DNA from: Balanoglossus misakiensis | Taxonomy: Eukaryota > Hemichordata | Assembly: GCA_040954595.2 (NCBI GenBank) | Contig: CM082578.2 | Location: forward strand, 4,092,001 to 4,156,000 | Direction of reading: 5' to 3' | DNA length: 64,000 bases | Shown: positions 1 through 12,000 of the stretch, piece by piece | Layout of the letters: each line of letters opens with the position of its first letter | Position numbering within the stretch: the first letter of the stretch is position 1 | Position numbers and translations under genes: made by a program | Notes under the pieces: model-generated | The model's database searches: none | Told to the model about the DNA's origin: nothing | What the model saw: only the letters and a program-made list of their open reading frames with translations

Positions 1-208
1 GTCCACTGCACTGTCACAACATAGACGGGAATCCATATTCCTTGCATGGCAGTACTTGTCTCCGCGTTTTCTGCAGTTGAGTTGTAAACACAAAAAACTC
101 GGCACATTCATGGACGCACTACGCCTCGTCCGATCGTAGCAAAGTTCAACTTCTATAAAGATAGAGAAGCGGTGAGAAAGTCGGCACGGAATTTGCGGGG
201 AACACACT

Positions 209-403
209 TTGGGATATCAGAAGATTTTTTCAGACGAGATCCGGCAAGTGCGGAAAAGACTCTACCCAGTCATGAAAGCAGCGAAAAGGGACAACAAACG
301 AGTGAGGATGGTTGTTGACATACTGTATATTGATAACAGACTATATTCTGGTCCAGAGGCAAGGAGAAGCTACGTGACGACGATGGAAAGAAGAGAAGTC
401 TAA
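209..403 (+). pseudogene. LINE ORF1 C-terminal fragment (L1/Tx1-like)
   Basis: A 64-codon open stretch reads SDEIRQVRKRLYPVMKAAK and then VDILYIDNRLYSGPEARR. This resembles the C-terminal domain of ORF1 (RNA-binding chaperone) proteins of L1/Tx1-type LINEs. Just upstream, another frame reads FGISEDF, which fits immediately before it, so a run of T at about 225-230 marks a 1-nt frameshift. It lies 5' of an ORF2 endonuclease fragment in the same orientation, as expected for a two-ORF LINE. Dead copy. The family assignment is from remembered motif pattern, not a search. Confidence 0.55.
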
Positions 404-438
404 AACATAACCAAAAGAACGGTACAGTTTAACATTCT

Positions 439-1241
439 ATGACAGTCAAATACATTTCTTTAAATACACATGGAATCAGAGGCTTTCTCAAACTGAAGAA
501 AGTTTTTAATTGGTTAAAAAAGCAAAAGTCACAGGTTTACTTCCTACAAGAAACTTACAGCAAACAATCGGATGAATTATTATGGCAGCAACAGTGGGGA
601 GAGGGGAGTATTTTCTTTTCTCGTGGTTCAGTACACAGCAAGGGCACGGCAATTTTGTTTTCAAAGAGTATTGAATTTTGTGTAAGAAACAAAATCTGTG
701 ACGATGACGGTCGTTACATTATATTGGATGTTATGCTTGAAGGTGACAATTACTTGTTATGCACCTGCCACAAATATTCACTGTCAAGCTGAATTCTTTC
801 GGGAAGTGATTATTTTGTTAAACAAATGTAATACATAGCCGATGGCAAATATTGTTATTGGTGGAGATTTCAACTGCAGCTATCGGTCGATGTTGTGGCA
901 GGAGCTGGGCTGAGTATGTCACTGAGAAACATTCTGTAATTTCACAAATTGAGCAACTCATCACTGTTCTTGATCTTCAAGATATTTTTCGCGCCAAATA
1001 TGGTGATAAGGCCAGGTTCACCTTTAGACAAAAGAATCCTTTCATGCAGTCACGTATTGATTTTTGGTTAATTTCGCACCACCTCCATGATGATGTGAAA
1101 GCAGCGAATATTACTCCAAGTGTCTGTTCTGACCATTCAGCGATTGTCTTGCATTTGGAAAGGGATGACTTTGACCAAAGGAGAGGTCCTGGCCATTGGA
1201 TTTTTAACAATGATCTATCCAGAAGACAGCTGGTATATTGA
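439..1241 (+). pseudogene. LINE ORF2 endonuclease fragment (L1/Tx1-like), frameshifted
   Basis: APE-type endonuclease of an L1/Tx1-like LINE, which nicks target DNA for target-primed reverse transcription. The first frame (439-792) begins SLNTHGIRG and contains the QETYS metal-binding region. The GGDFN block follows at about 858-880 in another frame. The frame from 852 carries RIDFW and the closing SDHSAIVL histidine motif, then GHWIFNN. At least two frameshifts break it. No reverse transcriptase of this element follows: homology stops near 1240, where a second LINE begins, so it is truncated or interrupted. Confidence 0.75.
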
Positions 1242-4193
1242 AGCAACGCCCAATCAAAACTATCCGTACACCTCACCACCTGTTCAATCATAATAGACTT
1301 GCCAACTGTCAGCTTGACAGGAGAATTGACAACTTCATGCCGACTTCTGGTGTCAACTATAGTAATCTGGTGATTCCTAAAAGGACCGACTCCGTAAGAT
1401 CTGTCATTGGATATCGTCCAAAACCAACAACTAGTGATCAGCGTCAGGTAAATCTGGATAACTTAACATTATGATCAATGTAAGAACCTTTCAATCGGGT
1501 TGTGGAATGCCAGGTCCATCAACAACAAAATTGCTACCGTGTGTGGACACATCATTGAAAGCAAGTCTGATGTCTTTGTGGTGACTGAAACCTGGATAGC
1601 CAAGTCCAATCAGTGTACCGTCCCTCAAATCCGCTCAGCCCTCTATGGATATAAAGTTCATCAAAACCCAAGGTCGGACAAGAAGGGAGGTGGTGTAGCA
1701 GGCATCATGAGTGAACACCTTACGGCCAAGCCGGATAAGACTATGAAGACTACTTTCCGATCACTTGAACACTTGAATATATACATAACTCTTCCATGTG
1801 ATCTTGTTCATCTTGTCATTGTTTACCGTCCACTACCGTCTCGGAAAAATGGTTTGAATGTGTCGACTTTTATGACTGAGTTTGCAACATTCATGGAGAG
1901 TATTGTAATTTCACCAGGTCGCTTAATTTTATTAGGGGACTTCAATTTCCATGTAGGAAATGAAAATCGCAACGATACCCGACAATTCATTGACTTGATA
2001 GACAGTCTTGGTCTTAAACAACATGTACGGGGCCCCACTCATGAACGGGGGCACACACTGCATGGATTTAGTAATTACTCGTATAAATGAACCATGTGTC
2101 ATGAAATTTCAACTGAATGACATTCTCCCATCCGATCATACTTTAATCAGTTTTGTTACTGATCTGTCACGTCCATCTGTACACCATAGGAAACGCATTT
2201 CACGTAATATTTCATCTGTAACCTCTGATGACCTCAGTCAGGCCATAAATAGTATTCAAAAGGCCAAAATAACGGACTGTACCACAGTTGATGATTTGGC
2301 TGAGTGCTTTCATGCGGACATGTCATCTGTATTTGATATTGTTGCTCCGGCCAAAGTAAAGATCGTTCGTGACAAACCGCGCGCCCCTGGTATGATGAGA
2401 CTCTGCGTGAAGAAAAACGTACTCTTCGGCAAGTTGAAAGGAAATGGAGAAGACATCAACTCGAAGTAAATAGACAGATCTTTATGGGAAAACGTGCGAA
2501 CTATAATAGACTCTGTAATGAAGCACTTGCATTGTATCATAGGACTCGTATTGAAACAGCTGATCAAACTAAACTATTTAGCATTATTGATGATTTAATA
2601 GGCGAAAAGAAATCCTCCGCTTCAATTTTACCCATTCATGATGATAAAGCAAAGTTGGCACAGTCTTTCGCCGATTTCTTTACAAATAAAATATCCAAGC
2701 TTCAGAAGCAATTTCCTAGATCTTTGACCTTAGAAAAGGTCAATGAAGTACCAACGTATTTCTTCAGAGAGTTCACCTCTGTCACCATGGCCAGTCTTAC
2801 TAAAATTATTGATGCCATGAACTCAAAATCATGTGCACTTGACCCAATTCCGACTAAACTTTTGAAATTGTGTCTTCCAAATGTAATTCATGATCTAGTC
2901 AAAATAGTTAATACTTCATTCGATTCGAGTACAGTTCCTAAAATGTACAAACAGGCTGTAGTCCGCCCTTTATTGAAAAAGTCCAGTCTCGACTCCAATG
3001 TTTTATCTAATTATAGGCCGGTGTCTAATCTTGTTTTCGAACATAAATTTCTGGAGAGAGTTGTTTTAATTCAACTTGATGAGTATTTTAGTCAGTTTTC
3101 ATTGTATTCTAAATATCAGTCTGCTTATAGTCATCATCATAGCACGGAAAGTGCCTTATTGAGAGTTCAAAACGAAATTTTACGTGCTCTTGATAGTCAT
3201 AAAGAAGTTATTCTTACACTGCTTGATTTGACAGCAGCTTTTGACATTATTAATCACAAGGTATTGCTGTATCGTTTAGAACATAAGTTTGGTATTAAGG
3301 GCAAGGCACTTGCTTGGTTTGAGTCGTACTTATGTGATAGAACACAGATTGTGTGCATTGATGGTGTATTATCAGAGCCAAGTAATCTTGATTGTGGCGT
3401 CCCTCAAGGAAGTGGACTGGGCCCAATACTTTTTACACTGTATGCAGCACCATTAGAGGATATAATCATTAGACATGCTTTGGATCTTATGTTATTTGCT
3501 GACGATACTCAGTTGTATTTGATATGTGAACGTGCCACGGACTCGTCATTTATGGTTGAACATTGTATTGATGATATTCGTCAATGGATGATTGAAAATC
3601 GTTTGGTTTTAAATGATGCCAAGACAGAAGTGATCCATTTTCGTTCAAAATTTAAGAAATCTGTTGACCTGCCATTTCTCAGAGTAGGGAATACTAATGT
3701 TACCACGTCTAGATCCGTCCGCGATCTTGGTGCTTATTTAAACCGCTTTGCAGATATGAGTACTCACATTGTCAAATTATGTCAGTCTGCGTCATTTGCT
3801 CTCCATAGAATTGGACGTATTAGAAATGTTTTAGATCGCTCAAACACTGAAAGACTTGTGCACGCTTTCGTTACATCACGCATAGATTACTGCAACAGTT
3901 TGCTGTTTGGTATCGAAGATAAGCACCTTCATAAACTTCAGTTACTTCAAAATTCTGCTGCACGTCTCGTCACACGCACAAAAAGGCATGAGCATATCAC
4001 ACCAGTGAAACGGGAGCTACACTGGCTGCCTATCCATGCTAGAATCAATTTCAAAATTCTTCTTTTTGTCTATAAAATATTGCACAACCAAGCTCCTGCC
4101 TATCAGTCTGATCTGATCACAGTTCATGAACCTAAACGGTTGACACGCTCAGCTCCTCACACCTCAATTATATATTTCTTAAAGTATTATTGA
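1240..4193 (+). mobile_element. L2/CR1-like LINE relic (endonuclease + reverse transcriptase)
   Basis: Degraded non-LTR retrotransposon. The endonuclease runs through GLWNARSINNK (about 1497), TETWI, GGGVA, VYRP, LGDFNFHV and SDHTLISF. The reverse transcriptase (2484-4193) shows YRPVSNL, LLDLTAAFD, GVPQGSGLGPILF and the catalytic FADDTQLY, followed by the C-terminal LHWLP region. Frames change near 1465, near 2050 (a 4-nt insertion splits GHTL from DLVIT) and near 2420, so no intact ORF2 exists. The usual C-terminal end after RSAPH is replaced at about 4165 by unrelated sequence shared with 55845-56776. Confidence 0.88.
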
Positions 4194-4762
4194 AGTATAT
4201 AATAGTATATCGTTGCAATAAAGAAATCTATGAACAAATTAAAATGACAAGTCAATACAATAGTTGCTAGAATCGGTAAAACAAGAAAAGTGGCGGGGGT
4301 GGGCGTGGGAGGTGTCCGCCTCCCACATAAGAAAATTTTGTAAAATACGGTGCTCAAAGTTGCAATTTAATGAACTCAAAAAGCAAATTAACTCAATGTT
4401 AGGGCGGACAAATTTTAATTTTGCCACTCCACTCAAAGTTAGCATCGGGGTGGGGTGGCAAGAAATCTTCCCTGGTACACTAGACAAACCAGTGAATAAA
4501 TGCAATGTGGCGAATAATGGAGGGGGTGGGTATGGGAGGGGGTGTCCCCCTCCCACATTAGAAAATTTTGTAAAATAAAGGGTGTGAAACTGCAATTTTG
4601 TGGACTCAAAAGCAAAAGTTCGGTGGCAAAAGTATGTGACCCCCCCTAAACGTTTAAAAAAACCAGATGACCCCCCCCCCCTTGTGGACTTCAAAATTTA
4701 AGTGACCCCCCCCCCCCTGGATTTTGCCGCCCCCCCCCCGGCCGTAAAAACTGAACGGTCCC
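4166..4762 (-). repeat. G/C-tract repeat, GGGACCGTTCAG-end family, copy 1
   Basis: Reverse complement of a repeat also present at 55845-56776. One end is GGGACCGTTCAG followed by long G runs (C runs on this strand, 4665-4740). Inside are imperfect subunits with the block ACAAAATTTTCT next to GTGGGAGGGGG. The other end abuts the truncated LINE reading frame. The same end also starts at 63111. No coding capacity is evident. Confidence 0.75.
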
Positions 4763-5478
4763 TTAGAACAGCATACTGCCTGAGTCTCCAGTTTGGCTCA
4801 TGAGCATAACAGCCAGAACGCAACACCCTCATTAGCATATTATCGCCTATCCAGATCAGGACCGTTACATTTTGAATGGCCGCTCACAGACCGTTTTTTG
4901 AGGCATTTTCAACTTGCCGTAACTTTCGCTAGAGTGCATTATTTTAAATCATGTAAAAGCGAAAACCTCTCCTGACATGTCTTCTTTCGTGCCATCCAAA
5001 TGGATTTTAGAATTATTTACTGAAATATTGATATTATGGCGATTTTCCGAAGGTTACTTTAGCGGTCGAAAATATGGTCCAGTTTTTCGCTTCCAGTATC
5101 CATAATATGCACCGGAAAGTTTACAGAATTCAGGGTAATGTGGGTTTTTGTACACTTTAAATGACCGTGTAAAGAAATTTGGTAAAGATACAAGTGCAAC
5201 GGTCAGTTCAAGAATTTTCGCTAAAAAACGGGCGATTTTACCCGGAAGTCGTCACATGACCTACGTGACCCGAGGTTTCCCGGCCGCTGATGTAAACACT
5301 TGTAAATACGCAATTATTGTTTATTGTTTACGTCCCACATGTACATGTAGTGTTGATAAATGCACACGTTGGAAATGAGTTCATTATACATCGGCTATTA
5401 AGACTACCTTTTATTCTTGAAAATTATCGATGATCATCGAGATCTGCCTAAACTGCGTTAGCACTGGCGGCTGCGTAT

Positions 5479-5568
5479 TAGTCTCGGTTACCCAGACTCT
5501 CTTACTCTTTCGCGCAGCGCCCTCTTGAGACGAGAGAAAGAGTAAGAGAGTCTGGGTAACCGAGACTA
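5479..5568. mobile_element. 90-bp palindromic mini-element
   Basis: The ends TAGTCTCGGTTACCCAGAC and its complement fold into one near-perfect hairpin with a short loop. It is flanked by GCTGCGTAT (5470-5478) and GCTGCGTGT (5569-5577), a 9-bp target duplication with one mismatch. Confidence 0.7.
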
Positions 5569-5602
5569 GCTGCGTGTATGAATTGTAGGGCTGTGTGTCC
5601 GC

Positions 5603-5672
5603 TAGTCTGGTACCCTGCCCCCTTTCTCCCGCTGCTGGCGCTACACTCACGAAAGGGCAGGGGACCAGACTA
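5603..5672. mobile_element. 70-bp palindromic mini-element
   Basis: Starts TAGTCTGGTACCCTGCCCC and ends with the near-complement CAGGGGACCAGACTA. It is flanked by an exact 9-bp direct repeat TGTGTCCGC (5594-5602 and 5673-5681). It has the same TAGTCT terminus and 9-bp duplication size as the element at 5479. Confidence 0.72.
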
Positions 5673-6404
5673 TGTGTCCGCTTACGGCGCAGCGTACAAC
5701 CATGCGATGCCTCCACACCACATCCTTTGGAAGAATAAAATACAGATTTCGTCGAATGTGGTGTTTCACAAAAAGAAAAACATTATTGAGCGACAACACA
5801 TACGTTTCTAAAAAATCAGTCCGGTAACTCCGCAATCGCGTTAAACAGAGACTGCAAACAGCAACTGGGATATACACACATTCTGCACTGAACGCTCGAC
5901 AATGGGTTATGCTGTAAACTCCCACCATTTCCCACTGAAAATGATCTCGTCACAGCAAAAAGTAAACAAATTAAAACCGTTATAACTTCGTTAATATGCC
6001 CCGGAAAGTATACAAACTTCACAGTAAGAAGGGCCAATGTCTATTTTTTATAAATATATCATCGGATTTCTACAAAAAGTTGGTGCAACAGTCCGTTCAA
6101 GAATTTAGCGAGGCATGTTTCCAAAACGTGAATTTTCATTACTCTGTACTTTTCGTTATTTCTCTGCAACTACTGCAATAATCATCAAAAATACTCCTTG
6201 AGATATAGTTCGATATATGTACTATCAAATAAATCCAACAAAAATACTCAGAACGATCGCCATTAATAGCGGTTGGTGACCATAGTTGGGGGGAAAAATG
6301 ACCCAATTCAGACACCCTTTTCGGGGCTCAGTGTAGTAACGGTCTCGTTTTTCGAATCAGATTCCGCATTTGCATATGTTAATGAAGGCGTTGCGTTCTG
6401 GCTG

Positions 6405-6928
6405 ATAAGGCGTATGTGGCATTCAAAAGTAAATATATGTCGTTGAGGGCGACATAGCTTTCGCTTTTAGTAAGGGGGGGGGGGCAAACCATACACAATA
6501 CAAACAAGTAACAGCGAGATCACATGAAACTGCGATATTTTTCACAAGTTCAAGATTGCATCTGTCGTTTTTCAACCTTCCAAAGTACCACTATACGGTT
6601 CGCACTATGTCTAAATGCGACCAACCTCCTACATGAAATCAGTAAAATTCAGAAATGTTTAACAAATCGATCTCGAGGGTGGGTACGTAAAGACAAAAGC
6701 TATTCACCTCTATCATTTCTCTGAACAGAAAGGAAAAAACTATCACACACACATATGAAATATTTTGCCAATGGATAATTAGGTCTTTTGTTTTATTGTG
6801 ATTTTTCTGTACATTTCATATATCAGTGAAACGTTGTAAAGGTCGTCTGTGTCATAAAATGTAAATACGAATATCTGACACAAAAGCATTTCTGTCATCC
6901 TTGTTTTCGCAGTGATATTTTAGCACAA
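6405..6928. other. intergenic stretch, part of the gene-cluster duplication
   Basis: No gene seen. From about 6715 it resembles the sequence downstream of the other two cluster genes (9660-9770 and 12150-12300): TTTCTCTGNACAGAAAGGAAA, TGAAATAT-TTGCCAA, then TTTTATTGTGATTTTTC. This marks the 3' part of a tandemly duplicated unit. Confidence 0.5.
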
Positions 6929-8511
6929 TCAGGCAATATAGTAATCGCAGAAGCAGTACCCTTCACCGAAGCGCGGGAGTTCCTCCAGACAAGTTCCACC
7001 AGATATGGAAGCGGTGTTTGGTTTGAAAGGAACCCAGGAAAAGGGACTCGAGAATGCGCCGTGACATTCCGATTCCTGAAAATAAAAAACACAATGTTAA
7101 CTCTTAGACACACAACATAATATGACCATTGGGATAATTGGAGATTGACGAATAAGCGAACAAAGTCTGCTTGACCATCACGCGTGTAACATTGTCAAGC
7201 AGACCACCCGATCGTTCCCAACCTCCACGCGACTGCAGTGCACTTTGCAACGACACTTTGTTTCGGCCAGTGGCACAGGGGAAAATCATAAATGTTTAGT
7301 TCATTCAGGTCCCGCAATAGAGGCAATGCGTGACAAAAACCATGCACGTATGGACATACCTTACAATGCCAAACACCAATTCCGTTGGCATACTCTATCA
7401 CATCGCAATTCTGACAACTGGAAATCGACTTGCTTCCGTCTCCAGGGCCCTGCATTCAAACGAATGAATATATGAGGTACAAGATTGGCGCAATGTTATG
7501 ACACCATTTTGCGATTCAGGTTGTGAGTACTATCTTTTAAGGCTTTTTGCAATTTGATTACACCATAGTCCAGTTACTGCTTACTGGTTGTGATTAAAAC
7601 GGCACCTTGATCTGAGTATTTGGTGTTTTCTTGACACATTGGTAGAATTTCGGGTACGGACCTGTCTGCTATATAAGACTTACAAGAACAGTGGCAACGA
7701 CATAGACCCAATTTTTTATGGATGAAGTCCGGATTGCACGACCGCCAGTGTTCGCAAAGAGTCGACCGAGGACTTACACAGCTGTAGACTTACCAGATCG
7801 ATATCTGCAGTGATGTGCCTCTCTGATATTGCAACGATTAAGAGGCGAGTGTCGTTCTTGAAATCCGTCGCTTGCAAAACCGTACTCCGGCTTCGTTCCT
7901 CTACAAGCCCGCCCTTGACGTCATTCACTTTGGCCACCAGCTCCGACGGGCACTCGTTTGTTATGTCACAGTCGAAGTAATACACCCCGTCATCTGCATT
8001 GACGCCAATCTTGCATCTATCGCAGGCGGGATTACCATTTTCGCTTATCGGCATGGGGCGACTTGGATGCAGAGACATTAACGCAACTATTGAGGCGAAA
8101 AGAAGCCCTCGAAGTGTCTAAGATAGAAAACACGTGCGGTTATTTTTTTATTTCATTTTCCCTTGTTGGAAACGGTGTAGTATGCGGATTTCGTTCTTTC
8201 AAACATTCGGATTAAATATCAGTTATTATACTCAAATATTGGCTTTGTATTGTTTAACTCGGACATCTTAGTCATCTTTGCCCATTCATCTCTACTTCTC
8301 AAAACACCATTCCAGATTGTTATTACGGTAAGTCCATTATGTCGTAATCGCGAATAACACTATCCAAACGATGACAAACGTATCAAGTTGACAGTTATCA
8401 CAACGTCAAATATAAGAACCTGTTTGGGGCACATCAAATGCAGTCAATTCCTGTGCAGATTGTGCTTGTAAATATATACTACGTCTCTGGAAGGAAAAAA
8501 AAACTTACCAT
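6929..8511 (-). CDS. secreted cysteine-rich protein, cluster copy A (4 exons)
   Basis: Spliced gene of unrecognised family, about 187 residues. Exons (minus): 8509-8511 (ATG only), 7794-8117, 7360-7449, 6929-7075. All introns are GT-AG and phase 0; donors are GTAAGT, GTAAGT, GTATGT. The start codon is the last codon of exon 1. Exon 2 opens with a signal peptide (LLFASIVALMS), then CDRC, YFDC and NEC. Exon 3 carries SSCQNC and HC. Exon 4 carries ESEC, GGTCLEE and YCFCDYY, then TGA. The mature part has 11 cysteines arranged as two CxxC-x(13-14)-C-x(4-8)-C modules plus a C-terminal CxC. The exons match copies B and C in length and sequence, which supports the model. Function unknown; presumably secreted and disulphide-bonded. 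Confidence 0.85.
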
Positions 8512-8614
8512 GATAGTGTATGTATCAGGACCGACTGCACACTCCAACTGTAAGTAAGCTCTGTACACGCTTTGTTGAAAAATTCTGCTTTCTCGTAACT
8601 TTATTGCTATAAAA

Positions 8615-8629
8615 CATATTGTAGTCAGG
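8615..8629 (-). promoter_or_regulatory. conserved upstream block, gene A
   Basis: CATATTGTAGTCAGG (plus strand) lies about 104 bp upstream of the start. The same block precedes genes B (11516-11530) and C (13727-13741). In B and C it continues into GTCAACC. A proximal promoter element is inferred. Confidence 0.45.
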
Positions 8630-9310
8630 AGATCCAAATTAGTTTTGTACCGAGAGTTTACTTTTTCGCACAAGAAAGCAGAAACATACGGTGCTTTCGT
8701 ATTCGACCTTTTCTATAGGAGCAGCTCACATGTAGCTGGGCGGATGACATACGGTAATCAGTAATAAAACATCCCGAGAAAAGTTTTTATATATACCAGC
8801 GCGCATGTGTAGAACCATAATTGGCTATATACTGTAGAGCAGAGTAGTGGCCTGTAGTGAGATATGTAACCCTGGCAGCTAGAAAAAAAATATTGAGTCG
8901 AGCGATCGCTGCACGGCCAGTGCATAAAACATAAATTATATTATATCATGCTACCATCCGCGATTCTGATTGGACGAAAGCGATGGTAAAATACTGTTTT
9001 ACCACTGCTGGCAGTTGAAAAACGGGCCGCTGAACTAGCATGCAGCAGGGAAAATATGCGGTTAAACCACAGTCATGTGGATTTAAACCAAATAAGTAAC
9101 ATAAAAACACTTGCATTTACGGATTTTGTGAATTGCACTTTTGTCACTTTTTGTGCTTCATGTTTAATGCTCGATCCCAGGCCGCTCGTGTTTACAATCA
9201 TCGTCGCCATGTTGGTTCACAATCGTAACTTCTTTTTCTGACGCTGTTTTGTCAAGAAAATGACACTGATATGCCACAAAATCAATTGTTGATATACATG
9301 TAATATAATA

Positions 9311-9450
9311 GCAATAACCCCCGCCTCAGTCTGGTATACACTCGATTTTGGTACAATTCGCTCCATATAGCACTCGACTGACGGCTCGTGCTATATGTCT
9401 CAAATTGTACCCAACTCTCGTGTATACAAGCCTGCGGCGGGGGTTATTGC
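9311..9450. repeat. 140-bp palindromic repeat
   Basis: GCAATAACCCCCGCC at the left end is matched by GGCGGGGGTTATTGC at the right. Inner arms (GTATACACTCGATTTTGGTACAATT and a diverged complement) extend the fold. MITE-like; lies between genes A and B. Confidence 0.7.
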
Positions 9451-9903
9451 TTAAATATCGGTTATAGTTAGCTTTTCTGATGAATTCTCTCCCGATGATG
9501 TACATATTCCATCATAGGTCGCGCTAACCATTTTCGGATGACGTTTTGAATGCATGTTCATTGGCAGTTCACAACGTGTGGTTAAATCCTTATCGTCAAT
9601 CAATAAGAAAATCACATCAAAATATTGCACACGAATTAAACACGTGCGAAGACATGACCAGCTCTCTTGTTTTTATTATGAATTTTTAGTACATTTCTGT
9701 GAATCTGAGGAGTTTAGTTATGTCATAACGAATAAGGGACACAAAGCATGTATATTTTGCAGTTAGGCCTATTTGTGTTCGTTTTATTTATTTGTCATTA
9801 AAACATTTCCAATTTACAAACTCAAATGGGGGTAAAGAGAGTATATAAGCTTGTAATCTACCATGGGGTCCTACATAAAATTTCTCATGATATTTGACCA
9901 AAA

Positions 9904-11435
9904 TTAGACAAAGTAGTAGTTGCAGTAGAAATACACTTCACCGAAGCGAGGGATTTCTTCGACACAAATCCCACCAGATATGGAACCCAAGAAAACGCAC
10001 CTGAGAATGCGTGTGGACATTCCGACTCCTAACAAATAAAACAAAACAAACCAAAACATACATCGTTAATATTCAGGCACAAAATATAATATATAAACGT
10101 TAATATCGCAAATTTCTGGTCGTGTGAGAAAAAGAATCTCACACACTCGTCGGGATATTTTGTTGGGGATTTTTTGTCCCACACGAGCCAGCAAAAAATC
10201 CCCAACTCGTGTGAGAAATACGATCCCAGGTCCTTGGGAGTGTGAGATTATATTAATCACTTATTTTATATCCCCAACACATATGCAATTTGAGAGCAAC
10301 ATGAATGTGTCCAGAACGGTCCAGAATATAAAAAAAAATCATGAGAAGCTGTGCATGATCCAAGATGTACATACCTTACAATGAAAAAGACCAATTCCGT
10401 TGGCATAATTTATCACATCGCAACTCTGACAACTGGAGATCAACTCGCTTCCATTCCCAGGACCCTGCATCCAATTAAATGAATAGGTCGGGTACACGAT
10501 TAGCCAAACGTATATTGCGCTTTTGTATCTTATCCAAACTTGCGTAAATGATTCAGACACCAACGTTACCTTTAATATGAATGTTTGTCGCTTTCTCGAA
10601 ACATGGACATTGCCCCCGTAGAGACCAGTCTTTCGAATATGTAGTACCCTACAAAAACAGTATGTATGGATGATGGCAAATCGGGAGCCTTACTATCATT
10701 GATTATAAACAGCCAGTATACGACATAATACATAGCTGTTGACTTACCATATCAAGTTCCTCTAAATCAGAAGGGTGCTCTCCAGACAATACAACGACTA
10801 AACGGCGAATGTCACTCTTTAAATCCAAAGCGTACGAAAATGAACTCCGACTTCTTTCCTCTACATTGACGCCATTCATTTTGGCTACCAGCTCCGACGG
10901 GCACATGTTTCCTATACCGCCACATTCTAAGTAAGTCAAACCGTCCTCTGCATTGACGTCTATGTTGCATTTATTACAAGAGAGATCGTCGATCACGCCA
11001 TTTTCTCTTTTCAGCAGGGCTCCACTCACATGAATTGAAAATGACAAGGCTATTTCTGTGATAAGAAACCGTCGAAGTGTCTAAGATAAGAAACAGATAG
11101 TTAAATTGTCTCCCCCGTGTATGGAATGACGTATTAAATATTAGTGATTATACTCTTACAAAGCCTGGGGTATGGCTTGCATGTGTTATCAGCTACACAG
11201 AAAACTGAACAAGAAACCCTTTATCTATTTTTCTGCAATCCAGATGGTAACATATATCCAATATGCCCTACGCTCTAAAAGTCCCTCCCACACATGACAA
11301 AAAAATATCAGCGTGAAGTCATTAATTAAGTCATAGATAATAAAATTTGGGGGTACAATTTGATCAAATCCTCATTCACATATGAATATTACTAGTATGT
11401 TCCACTTGAAAATGCACACTTACCATATTGTTCAT
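9904..11435 (-). pseudogene. secreted cysteine-rich protein, cluster copy B, frameshifted last exon
   Basis: Same four-exon layout as A and C. Exons (minus): 11424-11435 (ATG AAC AAT ATG), 10748-11080, 10375-10464, 9904-10028. Donors and acceptors are intact and phases are 0. A hydrophobic leader is followed by GALLKRENG, then CNKC, LEC, NMC, SSCQSC and HC. Exon 4 is 125 nt instead of 147. Relative to A, 22 nt are missing just after FSWVP, so the frame shifts and the conserved C-terminus (GGICVEE, YFYCNYY) is out of frame. Translation would continue to a TGA a few codons past the normal stop, making a protein with a novel tail. Either a recent pseudogene or a diverged product. Confidence 0.75.
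10095..10250. repeat. palindromic GTGTGAGA repeat, copy 1
   Basis: Begins AAACGTTAATATCGCAAATT and contains nested inverted pairs (GTGTGAGAAAAAGAATCTCACAC; TTTTTTGTCCCACACGAG with GTGTGAGAAATACG). The first 50 bp recur almost identically at 63897 to the window end. It lies in the last intron of gene B. Confidence 0.65.
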
Positions 11436-11515
11436 AACGACTGCCCACTGTAAGCTTTGTCCTCGATTAATTCTTGAAACAAAGTGCCCATAATTTTATT
11501 AATAAACATGTACAA

Positions 11516-11530
11516 CATATTGTAATCGGG
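11516..11530 (-). promoter_or_regulatory. conserved upstream block, gene B
   Basis: CATATTGTAATCGGG followed by TCAACC, about 81 bp upstream of the gene B start; equivalent to the blocks at genes A and C. Confidence 0.45.
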
Positions 11531-11659
11531 TCAACCAAACTATTTTTATACGGACTTTTTTTGTCGGGAAAAACACGGGGTCGTGATACAGTTATATGCA
11601 AAGATCAGTGTGGAGTAGTTTATGCAGACGATAAACTGAGTTTGACACACCAATTAAAA

Positions 11660-12000
11660 ACAAATGAAATAAATTTTGCCAAGACAAAACTACATGTTTT
11701 GTTTTTATTATGATTTTACAATACATTCCTGTGAAACGTATTGTTATCAGGTGAACCGTGTTATTTTTGTAGTGAGAGTATATTTTTTCCTGACAGGAAA
11801 ACATTTTCACGTGGTGGATCATATTTGTTCATGTGTGGGAGAATTCCATATGTGTGTGCGGTTCATCAGCAAAAAACACCCTTTTGTAACACTGTACTGT
11901 AGTGTGCATCTATATATGATAACCCCAATATGCTATATATCGTAGGATAAAGAGAAGCGGATTGAGAAATGTAACCCTGGCAACAAGAAAACCCCTTAAG
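11660..12000. other. remnant duplication between genes B and C
   Basis: Sequence like the 3' flank of the cluster genes (AATGAAATAAATTTTGCC, TTTTTATTATGATTTTACA) runs directly into a degenerate promoter-like block (CGTATTGTTATCAGG, 11737-11751). Near 11965 is TGTAACCCTGGCA, also found upstream of gene A near 8865. No exons follow, which is compatible with loss of a fourth copy by unequal crossing over. Confidence 0.35.

Larger units (their letters stand above)
4810..6404. mobile_element. TIR element, CAGCCAGAACGCAAC family
   Basis: The ends are inverted copies: CAGCCAGAACGCAAC followed by TCATTA at 4810, and its complement ending at 6404. Inside, a segment near 5100-5230 (ATATGCACCGGAAAGT and ACGGTCAGTTCAAGAATTT) recurs in direct orientation near 5995-6110. 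A related element with ends CAGTCAGATCGCACGG occupies 61340-62980 and shares internal motifs. No transposase frame is seen, so it is probably non-autonomous. Two small palindromes have inserted into it. Confidence 0.55.

Noticed and set aside
4239-4694. Overlapping open frames on both strands over the G/C runs
   Set aside because: Low-complexity translations of homopolymer tracts inside a repeat; no domain and not conserved between copies.
11676-11945. Plus-strand frame rich in Cys/Phe between genes B and C
   Set aside because: It overlaps the duplicated flank and promoter remnant and has no counterpart in the other duplicated units.
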